A DNA stretch of 64,000 bases, from assembly GCA_016711125.1 (NCBI GenBank), contig JADJTQ010000007.1, positions 1 to 64,000 of the forward strand, in the 5' to 3' direction. The notes beneath the pieces were generated by a model. The model did not search any database and was not told where the DNA came from. It saw only the letters and a program-made list of their open reading frames with translations. Of the stretch, positions 42,729-52,879 are shown piece after piece (position 1 is the first letter of the stretch; every line of letters begins with the position of its first letter). The translations under genes and the position numbers were made by a program. The DNA comes from Saprospiraceae bacterium. Lineage in GTDB: Bacteria > Bacteroidota > Bacteroidia > Chitinophagales > Saprospiraceae.

Positions 42729-43727
42729 TTATTTGACAACGGGCGTCAACACGATATTCCTGTATGAGACCTTGCCATGATCACCCTGTAGATATATGGG
42801 ACCTGGTTTAAACTCATTAGAGGTTAACGCCCCGCCGGTACATCCTCTCACCGGTTGATTGTCTATGATGGTCTTGCCATTAAGGATTACGGTAACATGC
42901 CGGTTTACCAATGTGATATCAAATGTTTGCCATTCTCCCGCCGGTTTCTCTGCAGCTACAGCAGGTTTGATCCGGCTATAAAGGCCGCCCATATTGTGGC
43001 TGTCGAGTTCTTTACCATAGCTGTCGAAGACCTGTATTTCATAGATGCCCCGAAGATAGATGCCACTGTTATTTTCTGCGGGTATGTTTACCTCAAGCTT
43101 TAAATTAAAGTCTTCAAATTCCTGCTCGGTACGTAAATTCCCATAGCTGATATGTTTATCGTGGTCGGGTTGGACCGGATCATTCAGAAGTACTCCATTG
43201 CTAACGCTCCAGCCATTGGCACGGTCTCCAATGACCTTCCAGCCCTTGAGACTGTTTGGATCCAATAATTTGATTGGTTGACCATATTTGACCTTACTTA
43301 AGTCGGGTCGGGGAGGATCAGCAGGCAATCTTACTCCGGTAAATTCACTTTGGTTAACTCCAGAACCGTCTATTTTGGGTTCAACCCGGATTCCTACTAA
43401 TTTGCCATTTTCGACACTCACCGAATACCAGGTTGTGACAGCTAATTCCTTATCCTCAGCCGTTTTGCGATTTCTGGTTTCGGTAAGAATCATCCCATTG
43501 TCATAGACGTAGGCATGATCAACAGGAGTAACACTGCCTCCATACCACAGTATACTCGTATATATGTAGCCGTTTTCCTGCTTTATTTCCATCCATCCGG
43601 CATCGTTAAACCCGTTGTGAGGCAAGGTTAGGGCCCAGGTGCCGGTGAGGGCGGGCAGCTGAGACTGGGCAAAGGATGGCAGGATTTGGATAAACAGAGC
43701 TGCAATTAGGGTAAAGGTTGCTTTCAT
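42729..43727 (-). CDS. Secreted DUF1080 protein with N-terminal lipocalin-like domain
   Basis: Intact 332-residue protein. Signal peptide TFTLIAALFIQILPSFAQS. Residues about 25-135 form a beta-barrel-like domain (LTGTWALTLPHNGFNDAGWM, KLVGIRVEPKIDG), and the C-terminal half is DUF1080: LKGWKVIGDRANGWSVSNGV, DFNLKLEVNIPAENNSGIYL, GKELDSHNMGGLY, VILNGKTIIDN and YLQGDHGKVSYRNI. The G-x-Y-L-R-G-x-Y-E-x-Q strand is clear. It is the second DUF1080 protein of the window and differs from the lipoprotein at 12.2 kb in this extra domain. The 5' side is an octamer repeat starting 7 bp upstream of the ATG, where a promoter would be expected. Confidence 0.88.
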   Translation of the reverse strand: MKATFTLIAALFIQILPSFAQSQLPALTGTWALTLPHNGFNDAGWMEIKQENGYIYTSILWYGGSVTPVDHAYVYDNGMILTETRNRKTAEDKELAVTTWYSVSVENGKLVGIRVEPKIDGSGVNQSEFTGVRLPADPPRPDLSKVKYGQPIKLLDPNSLKGWKVIGDRANGWSVSNGVLLNDPVQPDHDKHISYGNLRTEQEFEDFNLKLEVNIPAENNSGIYLRGIYEIQVFDSYGKELDSHNMGGLYSRIKPAVAAEKPAGEWQTFDITLVNRHVTVILNGKTIIDNQPVRGCTGGALTSNEFKPGPIYLQGDHGKVSYRNIVLTPVVK

Positions 43728-43734
43728 AATTGAA

Positions 43735-43825
43735 AAGTGGTTAAGTAGTTAAGTGGTTAAGTAGTTAAGTGGTTAAGTAGTTAAGTAGTTACGTGATTTA
43801 AGTCGTCAAGTGGTCAAGTATTAAA
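43735..43825. repeat. Octamer microsatellite AAGTRGTT
   Basis: Eight nearly perfect copies of an 8-bp unit (AAGTGGTT/AAGTAGTT) from 43735, decaying after 43795. They lie immediately 5' of the minus-strand DUF1080 start codon. Confidence 0.9.
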
Positions 43826-44051
43826 GTGGTTTGAGGTTAACTGGCTGGTAGGCCAATGTTTATCTTTGAGTGTGAAGTTACAAGTTATGTGGTTATTAGT
43901 TAGCATCTTGGGTTTTTCTTCGATTAGGTTTGCATTAGATAAATGGTCATTTTTTGAGTCTATTTTTAAAAAGTTACTCTACAGCATTGCTTGTTTCCAC
44001 CTATTCTATTCGGGAGTATCCATTAAAGTGTGTCATTGATTTCTTTCTCCT

Positions 44052-44105
44052 GCAGAGGGAGGGAATGGAAGGAGCCCGTAGGGCGACTGAATTCCCTCCC
44101 TCTGC
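44052..44105. repeat. 15-bp perfect inverted repeat inside the IS
   Basis: GCAGAGGGAGGGAAT (44052-44066) pairs with ATTCCCTCCCTCTGC (44091-44105) across 24 bases that themselves contain GCCC-GTA-GGGC. It lies between the transposase stop and the left inverted repeat and has no T run. Confidence 0.85.
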
Positions 44106-44112
44106 GAGGCGG

Positions 44113-45357
44113 TCATTGGGATACCCATCGACCGTAGCGCTCTCCAAATTTATCTAATAATTCTAATTGAATGGCCTTCCAATGGAAAGCTTTTCTATTC
44201 CATGATTTTTGCTGATTCATTAAGGTCAGGTACAGCTGCTTGATTAATGATTTTTCACTGATCCAGGCACCTTTACTCTTGGTTACTTTCCGAATGATTC
44301 TATGGACTGCTTCCACGGGATTGGTCGTGTAGATCATTCTGCGGATATGGGTGCCAAATTCCATAAATGCCATTAATTCACTCCAATCATTCTCCCATAG
44401 TTTTGCAATTCGTTCTCCCTCCTTTCCCCATTTTATTTTGAAGCTTTCTAGTGCTTGACCTGCTTGTGATTCGGTAGCGCTACTATATACTGTTCGCAGA
44501 TCAGCACATATCATCTTCTTATTCTTGTCCGGTACAAATCGGACCGAATTCCTGATTTTATGTACGATACAACGTTGCACAGTTGCCAAGGGATACACTT
44601 GATGGATGCTTTCTTTAAAACCAGTTAGTCCATCTATACAGTTTATTAATATATCCTGTACCCTCGTGACGAAATGTCTTCCAGTATCTGACCCCAGATA
44701 TGGGCGCTTTCATTCTCCGATGTATAAATCCCCAGTATATCTCGGTGTCCATCACAGTCTATTCCGTACACCGTATAAACACACTTATTCACAAATTTAT
44801 GATCTTCTTTTACTCGAAAATGTATCCCATCCAGGTACATGATCGCATAGCAAGCTCGCAGGGCACGTTGCTGCCATGCCACGATATCTGGCCAGATCCG
44901 ATCCGTAATCAGGCTGATCGCACTATTGGAATATTCTACTCCATAGATCTCAAACAACAGTCGATGTATGTCTTCCACACTATTCCCTTTTGCATACATT
45001 GATAGGATCACTTCATCTAAGCCTGTCTTCAGACTCCGACTTCGCTTTTCGACGATGGTTGGTTCAAAACTACCTGTGCGATCTCGAGGTGGATTCAATG
45101 ACAGCGTTCCACCTTCCGTCTTCACATCCTTTTACCATATCCATTTCGCCGGTTCTTCTTTCCTGCCGAATGCTCTTGTTCCAAATGATGATCCATCTCT
45201 CCCTCAAGAGCTGCATCCACAAAACTTTGCAACAATTCCGTAAACACTCCCCCGGTCCAAGCCAGCGTTTCCCACTATACAACCCTTCCTCTATCTCCCT
45301 GCGATACGCTTCATCTGGAACTAAATCTTCTAATCTCGGTTTTTCTTTTCTTTTCAT
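44113..45357 (-). CDS. IS256-family transposase, frameshifted
   Basis: Three frames make one transposase of the mutator-like DDE family. The N-terminal piece ends near 45120 (KRWLGPGECLRNCC is out of frame with the expected GPGGVFTELLQSFV-type text). The centre gives EVILSMYAKGNSVEDIHRLL, and the catalytic block IMYLDGIHFRVKEDHKFVNK holds the first aspartate. A break at about 44645 turns RGVQDILINCIDGLTGF into RGYRIY; one added G in GAGGGTAC restores it and the second aspartate in IDGLTG. The C-terminal piece, YPLATVQRCIVHKIRNSVRF to FGTHIRRMIYTTNPVEAVHR, is a textbook IS256 segment with the late glutamate region. Two breaks fit sequencing errors, so activity is not excluded. Confidence 0.88.
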
Positions 45358-45539
45358 GTCAACATATTTATTTTTTTAATAATATCTTGTTGACACACTT
45401 TATTGTATACCCTCACCTATTCAGCCAGTGTGAAGTTGACCAATGAAATTATTTATTAACCATAAAGTTATTAACACTTTAGTTGAGTAGTTTGGTAAAA
45501 ACTGTCAATAAAAAGTATGAGACTTCAATCAACCAAACA

Positions 45540-45612
45540 CCTACTTGCCTAATCACCCAATCACCTACTTAACTAATCACCTAATCACCTACTTAACTAA
45601 TCACCTAATCAT
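45540..45612. repeat. 24-bp tandem repeat built of octamers
   Basis: CCTACTTAACTAATCACCTA and its continuation recur with a 24-bp period about three times up to 45608; the unit breaks into three 8-bp pieces. It reaches the stop codon of the heparinase-like gene and on the minus strand uses the same TTAAGTAG word as the 43.7-kb microsatellite. Confidence 0.8.
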
Positions 45613-47549
45613 CCAGCTCTACCGTCAAAACAAACTCTCCCATTCTGAGCTGTTCTTTACTGTTGAATGTAATACGATAAATCCGATCTCCCCATTTGGT
45701 AATAATGCCCTGGTCTTCTGGTGTTTCCAATTTTACTTTTTCAATCGACGGGCTAAATTGATTATAATCGTATTTTAACTTAAACAATTTTTTTGACCGA
45801 CCCTCGGGTTGAAAAGGTATCATGACTTCACCCGGATCGCCTTCATAGGGTTGATAGCAAGTCATGATGTGTTCCGCAATTTCGTGACCTTCACGCAGTC
45901 GAAAGGCATCACTTAATTCTATATTTTGATCACGGCGCAATATCATGGTTCTGGCCCAGCGTAGGATCATATCATTGTCAGGATATGCACGGCAAATGTC
46001 CAGGGTAAACAAGGTTGTATTGTCCGTTGATCATAATTAACCCGGTGAGCCCGATATTCCGGACCGGGAGATTGAGTCACCCTCCAATTGTCGGTGTATT
46101 ATGATAGTCAGAGCAGTTATACCAGATGTCGTATCGGTCACTACTGAAAGTCTTTCGAGTGTAAGTGCCCCGGCCAACATCAATAATTAGTGGCTGTCCA
46201 TCGTAGTACACGACAAAATTTCCGATGTCGTTGTGGTTGTGACTTTCATCATTATGGCCACCCTTGGCTGCTAAATAAAATCCATCGGTGCTGCCTTCCT
46301 GGTCTCTAGCTGTCATCACCTGGATATCAGGCAACCAGACATCTCTTAGAAGCGGCAATTTTTGAGCGGCATTTTGAAATTCATCTTGAATAAATAATTC
46401 AAATAGATTTCTAAAAAAATGAAAATTAGCAACCTCGGCTTCGTGTGGTTCATTGCGATAGTATGCGCCAAATTGCATCATGGCATCATCCTCAATATCT
46501 TTGCCGTATCGATAGATCATGCTAGCGGACATTTTTGGCTGTGGATCGGCGTCGGCAAAATTGAGAAAATAATTTTCACTGATTTGCGCCCGATAAATAA
46601 ACTGCCCCATGTTTTTGACCTTCTCGTCTTCAAAGACATAATTAAATGCATCGTTGCTCGCCAGATTTAATAAGCTAATATTGTCGTAGAGTGATGCAGC
46701 TGCCGCACTCCAGTAGCTAGGGCCTTCATCGCATCCGCCATCTGCTGGGTAGGGACTAAGAAATTCATCTAAAACTTGTAGTGCTTTTTCAATCATTGCA
46801 GTCCTCTTTTCAGGATCCTTTTCCAGAAGTAGGGCGGCATTAATCCAATTCGAGCAAATCCATGGATTCCAATTATTTGGAGCTCTTCCATTGCTATTGG
46901 GTCCCATCCAACCATGATATTTGCTCATTAAAGGGGTGAATATCCGCTCTTGAGTTTCGCGTTGGATGCGTTGCCGGATCAGTGGAGTAATGCTATCCAG
47001 TTGGTCGCCCAAAAAGTAGTCGACCCATGCTAAATAAGTGGCTGTTTCGGCCGCAAATAGATCAACGATCGGATCTCCAGTATCGGCAAGCCCTTTTACA
47101 GAGCCGTGGAGATGAGCGTGCACACCCCAAAATGATTCTTCGCAAATCGACCAGACTCCGTCTACAATTTGGTCAATAAATCTTCCTTTGTTTTCGGCAA
47201 TTTCTCCTAGTAAAAGGGTACCCAGCACCCTTCTCTTGGTAAAACTCAAGGCTTGGTATGCATCACGGTCTCCCGTGCGTACATAAGCGAGAGAAACTGT
47301 TGCCGGAATAGACGGCCATGAGTAATTAAGGTATTTTTCCGCTTGTTTATGGTAGGCGTCAAGCATAGCGGCATTGGCTTTGCCCCAGGCCTTGCGATCA
47401 TTGACAGGTGGAAAGGGAACCCAATGATCAGAGGGGATGAGCAACGAATCGAGTTCAGACAGATTATAATGACCACTTAGAATATTTGCAGGCTGGGCAG
47501 GTAAAACGAAATAAGAAAATGCATAGATGCTTAAGATCAGGTATCTCAT
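45605..47549 (-). CDS. Heparinase II/III-family protein, secreted, frameshifted
   Basis: Signal peptide ILSIYAFSYFVLPAQP. The N-terminal (alpha/alpha) toroid has LHGSVKGLADTGDPIVDLFA and GRAPNNWNPWICSNWINAAL, then GGCDEGPSYWSAAAASLYDN. The catalytic-side motif GGHNDESHNHNDIGNFVVYY, with its histidines and asparagine, is the signature of heparinase II/III lyases. The frame breaks at about 46077 (NTPTIGG, then VTQSPGPEYRAHRVNYDQ) and again near 46020 (TLFTLDICRAYPDNDM), and the beta-sandwich C-terminus runs to the stop at 45605. The lyase cleaves uronic-acid-containing polysaccharides such as heparin or alginate-like polymers. Likely periplasmic. Confidence 0.9.
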
Positions 47550-47645
47550 AGGTCTAGTCTTCGATTTAAATAAGCAGCATTACAAGATAGAGTTTTTGAG
47601 GGACCTGGGTGCTTATTAATCTTTTGATCTGCGTATACTTGCAAT

Positions 47646-48650
47646 ATGAATTTACGATCCATACCAAAAATCGAGTTGCATTTGCATCTGGATTGTTCGT
47701 TGAGCTATAAGGTAGTTCATCAGTTGGATCCCTTGGTCACGTTCGATGAATTTGAGCATTCATTTAAGGCGAATGCCCAATGCCACAGCTTGTTGGATTA
47801 CCTGGCTAGAGCGGCGCGTGGTTTTGAGTTGATGCAGGACCCTGTTTCTTTGGAGATGGTTACTCTTGATTTATTTGATCAATTGCAAGCAGATGGTGTC
47901 ATTTATGCAGAAATCCGATTTGCACCGTATCTGCATTTATTAAATGGAATGAATCTCGCTGAAGTCGTCGAAGTTGTAGCTGGAGCTGTTCGCAAGGGTA
48001 TAGAGAAAACGGGAGTGGAGGCAGGCCTGATACTGTGCACCCTACGTCATTTTTCAGAACATCAAAGTATGGATACCGTAAAATTGGTGCAATCTTTTAA
48101 AGGAAACCAGGTAGTTGGATTTGATATCGCTGCTGATGAGGCCGGATTCCCCGTCGATAATCATATTTCCGCCTTTCATTATGCCAGGGAAAATGGACTT
48201 CATATTACTGCACATGCGGGAGAAGCCTGTGGGCCACAGAGTGTTTGGGAAACATTGGCTAATTTCTACCCATCCAGAATCGGTCATGGAGTGCGTAGTA
48301 TTGAAGATCTTACCCTTATTGAGCATTTGAAAAAGGAAAACATTCATTTGGAAGTTTGTCCGACCAGCAATATTCAAACGGGTATTTATAAAAGCATAAA
48401 AGAGCATCCGGCAGATTTTCTATTTAAATCGGGAATTTCGATGAGTATCAATACGGATGGCCGGACGATCTCAAATGTGACACTTACCCAGGAGTATGAA
48501 AAATTGCGAGATAATTTCGGCTGGAATACTGCTGAATTACGGCGCTGTAATTTAAATGCCATTGAAGCGGCGTTTATGTCGGCATCAAAGAAGAAGGCAT
48601 TAAAAAATCGTTTTTTAGAGCTTTGGCAGAATTCTGACTTGAATTTCTAA
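47646..48650 (+). CDS. add: Adenosine deaminase
   Basis: Intact 334-residue cytoplasmic enzyme that hydrolyses adenosine to inosine and ammonia in purine salvage. The metal ligands are clear: H12 and H14 in IELHLHLD, H190 in ITAHAGEA, and D271 in SINTDGRT; E193 is the catalytic acid, and H214 in RIGHG is the base-binding histidine. The TDGRTISNVTLTQEY block is the prokaryotic variant. Start at ATG 47646. It is followed after 9 bp by the DUF1905/YdeI-like gene, and the promoter region is shared with the divergent heparinase gene. Confidence 0.95.
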   Translation: MNLRSIPKIELHLHLDCSLSYKVVHQLDPLVTFDEFEHSFKANAQCHSLLDYLARAARGFELMQDPVSLEMVTLDLFDQLQADGVIYAEIRFAPYLHLLNGMNLAEVVEVVAGAVRKGIEKTGVEAGLILCTLRHFSEHQSMDTVKLVQSFKGNQVVGFDIAADEAGFPVDNHISAFHYARENGLHITAHAGEACGPQSVWETLANFYPSRIGHGVRSIEDLTLIEHLKKENIHLEVCPTSNIQTGIYKSIKEHPADFLFKSGISMSINTDGRTISNVTLTQEYEKLRDNFGWNTAELRRCNLNAIEAAFMSASKKKALKNRFLELWQNSDLNF

Positions 48651-48659
48651 ATCTGTTGC

Positions 48660-49263
48660 ATGAAAAAGTCATTTACATCTGTTCTTGAGCGATTTAATTC
48701 TGATTTGTGGCACTTTCATTTAATGGTGCCACAAGACATCAGTGATTTTTATAATGCAGCTAAAATCAGTCGGTTGCAATGTTTCATTAATGGAGTAGAG
48801 ACCTTTCAGTGTGCATTAATGCCCAAAGGGGCTAATCAATACTTTATCAATGTCAACAAAGAACGACGCAAGAAATTGAATCTTCAGCTGGGAGATCAAG
48901 TGGAGGTCATACTGACGGCGGATAACAGTCCGTATGGTTTGCTATGCCCGAAGAATTAGGAGAACTCTTACAAATGGATGATAAAGCCAATGATTTGTTT
49001 CATGCTTTAACTGCGGGTAAACAGCGCAATCTTCTTTTTATTGTCGGTAAACCAAAACATCTGACACTCGTCTGACCAAAGCATTAATCATTGTCAATTA
49101 TTTAAAGCAGACCGGTGGTAAATTGGATTTTCGTGCATTGAATGAAGCCTTTAAAAAGGAATTTAGAAAAGTAAATTTCAAGCACCAAAATCCAAGCACC
49201 AAGATCCAAGCACCAAATTACAAACACCAAGGCGTGACCAAAACTCGTGGATTTGGAATTTGA
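48660..49263 (+). CDS. DUF1905 / YdeI-OmdA-type protein, frameshifted, 3' end extended into satellite
   Basis: The first 99 codons give a DUF1905 domain (WHFHLMVPQDISDFYNAA, RRKKLNLQLGDQVEVIL). At about 48940 one G is missing: GTTTGCTATG should be GTTTGGCTATG, which gives PYGLAMPEELGELLQ and the bacteriocin-protection YdeI/OmdA-type domain (LFHALTAGKQRNLLFIVG, then after another shift ALIIVNYLKQTGGKLDFRAL). The natural end should be near FRKVNFK at 49165-49170. From there the frame runs through satellite sequence (KHQNPSTKIQAPNYKH) to a TGA at 49261-49263. Role: stress or bacteriocin tolerance is claimed for relatives; not established here. Confidence 0.75.
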
Positions 49264-50768
49264 GATTTGGAATTTCCCTAAGAAGCACCAAGCACCAAAT
49301 TACAAGCACCAAGGCGTGACCAAGACCTTTTGGAATTTGGAATTTGAGATTTGGAATTTCCCTAAGAAGCACCAAGCACCAAATTACAAGCACCAAAGAC
49401 CAAGATATTTTGGAATTTAGAATTGAATTTGGAATTTCCCACCAAGGCACCCGCCATAAAATACAAGCACCAAAACGGGGAGCAAAAGACCTTTTGGAAT
49501 TTGGAATTTGAGATTTGAGATTTCCCTAAGAAGCACCAAGCACCAAATGACAAGCACCAAAACGGGGAGCAAAGACCTTTTGGAATTTGGAATTTGAGAT
49601 TTGGAATTTCCCTAAGAAGCACCAAGCACCAAATTACAAGCACCAAGGCGTGACCAAGATATTTTGGAATTTAGAATTCGAATTTGGAATTTCCCACCAA
49701 GGCACCCGCCGCTAAAATACAAGCACCAAAACGGGGAGCAAAGACCTTTTGGAATTTGGAATTTGAGATTTGGAATTTCCCTAAGAAGCACCAAGCACCA
49801 AATTACAAGCACCAAGGCGTGACCAAGATATTTTGGAATTTAGAATTCGAATTTGGAATTTCCCACCAAGGCACCCGCCGCTAAAATACAAGCACCAAAC
49901 GGGGAGCAAAGACCTTTTGGAATTTGGAATTTGAGATTTGGAATTTCCCTAAAGAGCACCAAGCACCAAATGACAAGCACCAAGGCGTGACAAAGACCTT
50001 TTGGAATTTGGAATTTGAGATTTGGAATTTCCCTGAAAGCACCAAGCACCAAATTACAAGCACCAAAACGTGACTAAAATATTTTCGAATTTAGAATTGA
50101 ATTTGAATTTCCCACCAAGGCACCCGCCGCCAAAGTACAAGCATCAAAACGGGGAGCAAAGACCTTTTGGAATTTGGAATTTGAGATTTGGAATTTCCCT
50201 AAGAAGCACCAAGCACCAAATGACAAGCACCAAGGCGTGACCAAGATATTTTGGTATTTAGAATTCGAATTTGAAATTTCCCTGAAAGCACCAAGCACCA
50301 AATTACAAGCACCAAGGCGTGACCAAGATACTTTCGAATTTAGAATTGAATTTGGAATTTCCAACCAAGCACCCGCCGCCAAAATACAAGCACCAAAACG
50401 GGGAGCAAAGACCTTGAATTTGGAATTTGAGATTTGGAATTTCCCTACAGCACTCAAGCACCAAATTACAAGCACCAAAACGTGACCAAAATATTGAATT
50501 TAGAATTCGAATTTGGAATTTCCCGCAGCACCAAGCACCAAATTCCAAGCACCAACCGGGACCAAAATATTTTCGAATTTAGAATTCGAATTTGGAATTT
50601 CCAACCAAGGCACCCGCCGCCAAAATACAAGCACCAAAACGGGGAGCTAAGACCTTTTGGAATTTGGAATTTGAGATTTGAGATTTCCCCCGAAGCACCA
50701 AGCACCAAATGACAAACACCAAATGCCGGGAGCAAAGCCATTTGGAATTTGGAATTTGAGATTTGAAT
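49171..50768. repeat. 1.6-kb composite satellite (two alternating 84-bp unit types)
   Basis: Units of about 84 bp in two kinds. Kind A contains AAGCACCAAGCACCAAATTA and CAAGGCGTGACCAAGACC. Kind B contains CAAGGCACCCGCCGCTAAAA and AAACGGGGAGCAAAGACC. Both carry GGAATTTGGAATTTGAGATT or GAATTCGAATTTGGAATTTC. The CCTAAGAAGCACC boundary falls near 49276, 49361, 49524, 49611, 49780, 49946, 50031, 50197 and 50281, so steps of about 85 and 166 bp. The region separates two convergent genes. Many short frames cross it on both strands; none looks like protein. Confidence 0.93.
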
Positions 50769-50777
50769 CAGCAATCC

Positions 50778-52613
50778 CTATTGATACCCTGCAGCTTGTA
50801 AATTAAACAATTCGGCATAAAGTCCTTTTGTAGCTACCAACTCTTCATGGGAGCCCAGTTCGAGAACTTGACCTTGACTAAGCACGAGAATACGGTCGGC
50901 CATTCTGACGGTACTGAAACGATGTGAAATGATGACCGCGGTCTTACCAGAGGTTAGTTCTGCGAATCTTTGGAAAGCTTCGTATTCAGCGCGGGCATCC
51001 AGAGTGGCCGTGGGTTCGTCGAGAATCAATAGTTGGGCTTCTTTCATATAGGCACGAGCTAGTGCTATTTTTTGCCACTCACCGCCTGATAAGTCTTTGC
51101 CTCCAGAAAATCTGCGCCCGAGCATTTGCTGATATTTTTCGGGTAATTTTTCGACGACTTGATCGGCAAGACTGGCTTGGGCCGCACTCTCAATTTTTTC
51201 TTGATTATGTAGTAACTCAATCTTTCCTACCGCAATATTTTCGGCCGCAGTGAAATAGTATTTGACGTAGTCCTGAAAAATGACTCCAACTGCTTCATGG
51301 TAGGCGGTAACCTCATATTCACGAATGTCAATGTCGTCCAGATAAATTCTACCCTCGGTAGGCTCGTAAAGTCGGGTTAAAAGTTTAACCAACGTCGTTT
51401 TTCCTGCTCCATTTTCTCCAACCAGGGCTAATTTTTCACCGGCCTTTAGTTTAAAATTGAGATGCCTGATTACCCAACGGTCAGCAGATGGATATTGAAA
51501 ACCTACATTTTCAAATCTAAATCCTGAGACTATTTTTGGTGGAAAAGGAAGATTTTTTGTTGGGAAATTACTTAATGGATTCATCTCCATGAAGGAAAAG
51601 TAGTCTTGTAAATAGAGGGCGTCTTCTGTTATTTTTGATAGCCTTGAAAAAATTTCCTGTAATTGATTACGCAGTCTGGCAAATGCTCCTGATAGAAAAG
51701 TCAGATCACCTAATGTGACAATACCGGTCACTGTGCGAATGATTATCAAGACATAGGCTCCATAATATGCGAGATCTCCCACGATATGAAAAATGCTCCC
51801 AAAGATGCTTCGCCGAATGGTCAGCTTTTTGTTGGCGTTGAAGTATTTGTCTGCTAAAAAGGAAAACCGTTTAGCCAGGAAATTAGACAGCCCGAATAAT
51901 TTGATTTCTTTGGCAGTAGCATCACTGGCGCCGATAAACCGGATATAATCCAGCTCTCTTCTTTCTGGAGTCCAGCTTTTAATTAGTGAATATGTGGTGC
52001 GGCTAAAATAAGCCTCGTTGATAAAACTCGGTATGATTGCGATAATCAGAATGATAACAAGCCAAGGTTCGAAAACGATCAAACCGGCCAGCAGCGAGGC
52101 AACAGTGATCAGATCTTGAAGTTGAAATAAAACCATGGTCATCAAACTCACTCTGCCGGTAGTCTGTCGTCTGGCACGGTCCAGCTTATCATAAAAGGTA
52201 GGATCTTCAAATTGAGCTAGATCCATGGTTGCAGCCTTGCGGATCAAATCTACAGAAGATTTATTGGCGTATAGATCTCCCAACAAACCATCACAAAGAC
52301 AAATGGCGCGACTAAGTAAATCCGACAAGATCACCAGACCAAACTCGATGGCCAGAAGAAGATATAGATGCTGATAGACTTTGGGATCTGATTGTGTTTG
52401 TAAGACCACCTCATCAATAATTAATTTGCCCAACCACAACATGGTGACAGGTAAGGCGGACTTGAATAGCCGGGCGATGATATTGGCCAGAAACAATGGT
52501 TTGCTAGTCTGCCATATCATTGAGAAAAAACGGGGTAAATACTTTAATGCCCTGGTACTTTCTAAAAATGTAGGCTTTTCATCTTCTGATGAGGCTGGTC
52601 TTCTTCGCTCCAA
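50778..52613 (-). CDS. ABC exporter, fused permease and ATPase
   Basis: Intact 611-residue half-transporter. Residues about 30-335 hold six membrane helices, including the TWSS-type coupling segment (DPTFYDKLDRARRQTTGRVS). The ATPase has Walker A GENGAGKTT (399-407), the signature LSGGEWQK (508-515), Walker B LLILDEPTATLD (528-539) and the H-loop histidine (ISHR, 564). It forms homo- or heterodimers in the inner membrane and exports lipids, peptides or drugs; the cargo is unknown. The stop lies about 10 bp from the end of the satellite. Confidence 0.93.
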   Translation of the reverse strand: MERRRPASSEDEKPTFLESTRALKYLPRFFSMIWQTSKPLFLANIIARLFKSALPVTMLWLGKLIIDEVVLQTQSDPKVYQHLYLLLAIEFGLVILSDLLSRAICLCDGLLGDLYANKSSVDLIRKAATMDLAQFEDPTFYDKLDRARRQTTGRVSLMTMVLFQLQDLITVASLLAGLIVFEPWLVIILIIAIIPSFINEAYFSRTTYSLIKSWTPERRELDYIRFIGASDATAKEIKLFGLSNFLAKRFSFLADKYFNANKKLTIRRSIFGSIFHIVGDLAYYGAYVLIIIRTVTGIVTLGDLTFLSGAFARLRNQLQEIFSRLSKITEDALYLQDYFSFMEMNPLSNFPTKNLPFPPKIVSGFRFENVGFQYPSADRWVIRHLNFKLKAGEKLALVGENGAGKTTLVKLLTRLYEPTEGRIYLDDIDIREYEVTAYHEAVGVIFQDYVKYYFTAAENIAVGKIELLHNQEKIESAAQASLADQVVEKLPEKYQQMLGRRFSGGKDLSGGEWQKIALARAYMKEAQLLILDEPTATLDARAEYEAFQRFAELTSGKTAVIISHRFSTVRMADRILVLSQGQVLELGSHEELVATKGLYAELFNLQAAGYQ

Positions 52614-52879
52614 ATGCTCGATTATTTAATTGATTAAACCCTTATTTGCTCGAAAAGTTCTTCTAACCTGAATAGGGGTCTTGCCTAATGTTGTGAATTT
52701 GTGTTTATCCGTGTTGAGTAAAATCGAAGAGATCATTGAATGCGGTATGTTAGCCTTAGGTCAAATATTCTCGTACAGTTGAAAGTGACGATCAGCTAGA
52801 AATTATTATCTGTTTTTCCATGCCAATCTCTATACAGCTAGAATAGTTGTTTAAATGATTCTTTTTTTCGCAGATTCGC

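Larger units (their letters stand above)
44007..45413 (-). mobile_element. IS256-family insertion sequence
   Basis: Terminal inverted repeats agree at 18 of 20 bases: GTATCCATTAAAGTGTGTCA from 44016 and, on the minus strand, GTATACAATAAAGTGTGTCA ending at 45410. A direct repeat CACCTATTC flanks the element at 43998-44006 and 45414-45422, which fits the 8-9 bp duplication of the family, though the left copy lies nine bases outside the inverted repeat. The element holds one transposase gene and a 15-bp inverted repeat. Confidence 0.85.

Noticed and set aside
44646..45357. Plus-strand frames opposite the transposase
   Set aside because: They are antisense shadows of the IS256 transposase.
49171..50768. 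Several 60-130-residue frames on both strands in the satellite, and a possible CRISPR array
   Set aside because: The frames are by-products of the repeat. Units of about 84 bp have no unique spacers and no cas genes are near, so it is not CRISPR.
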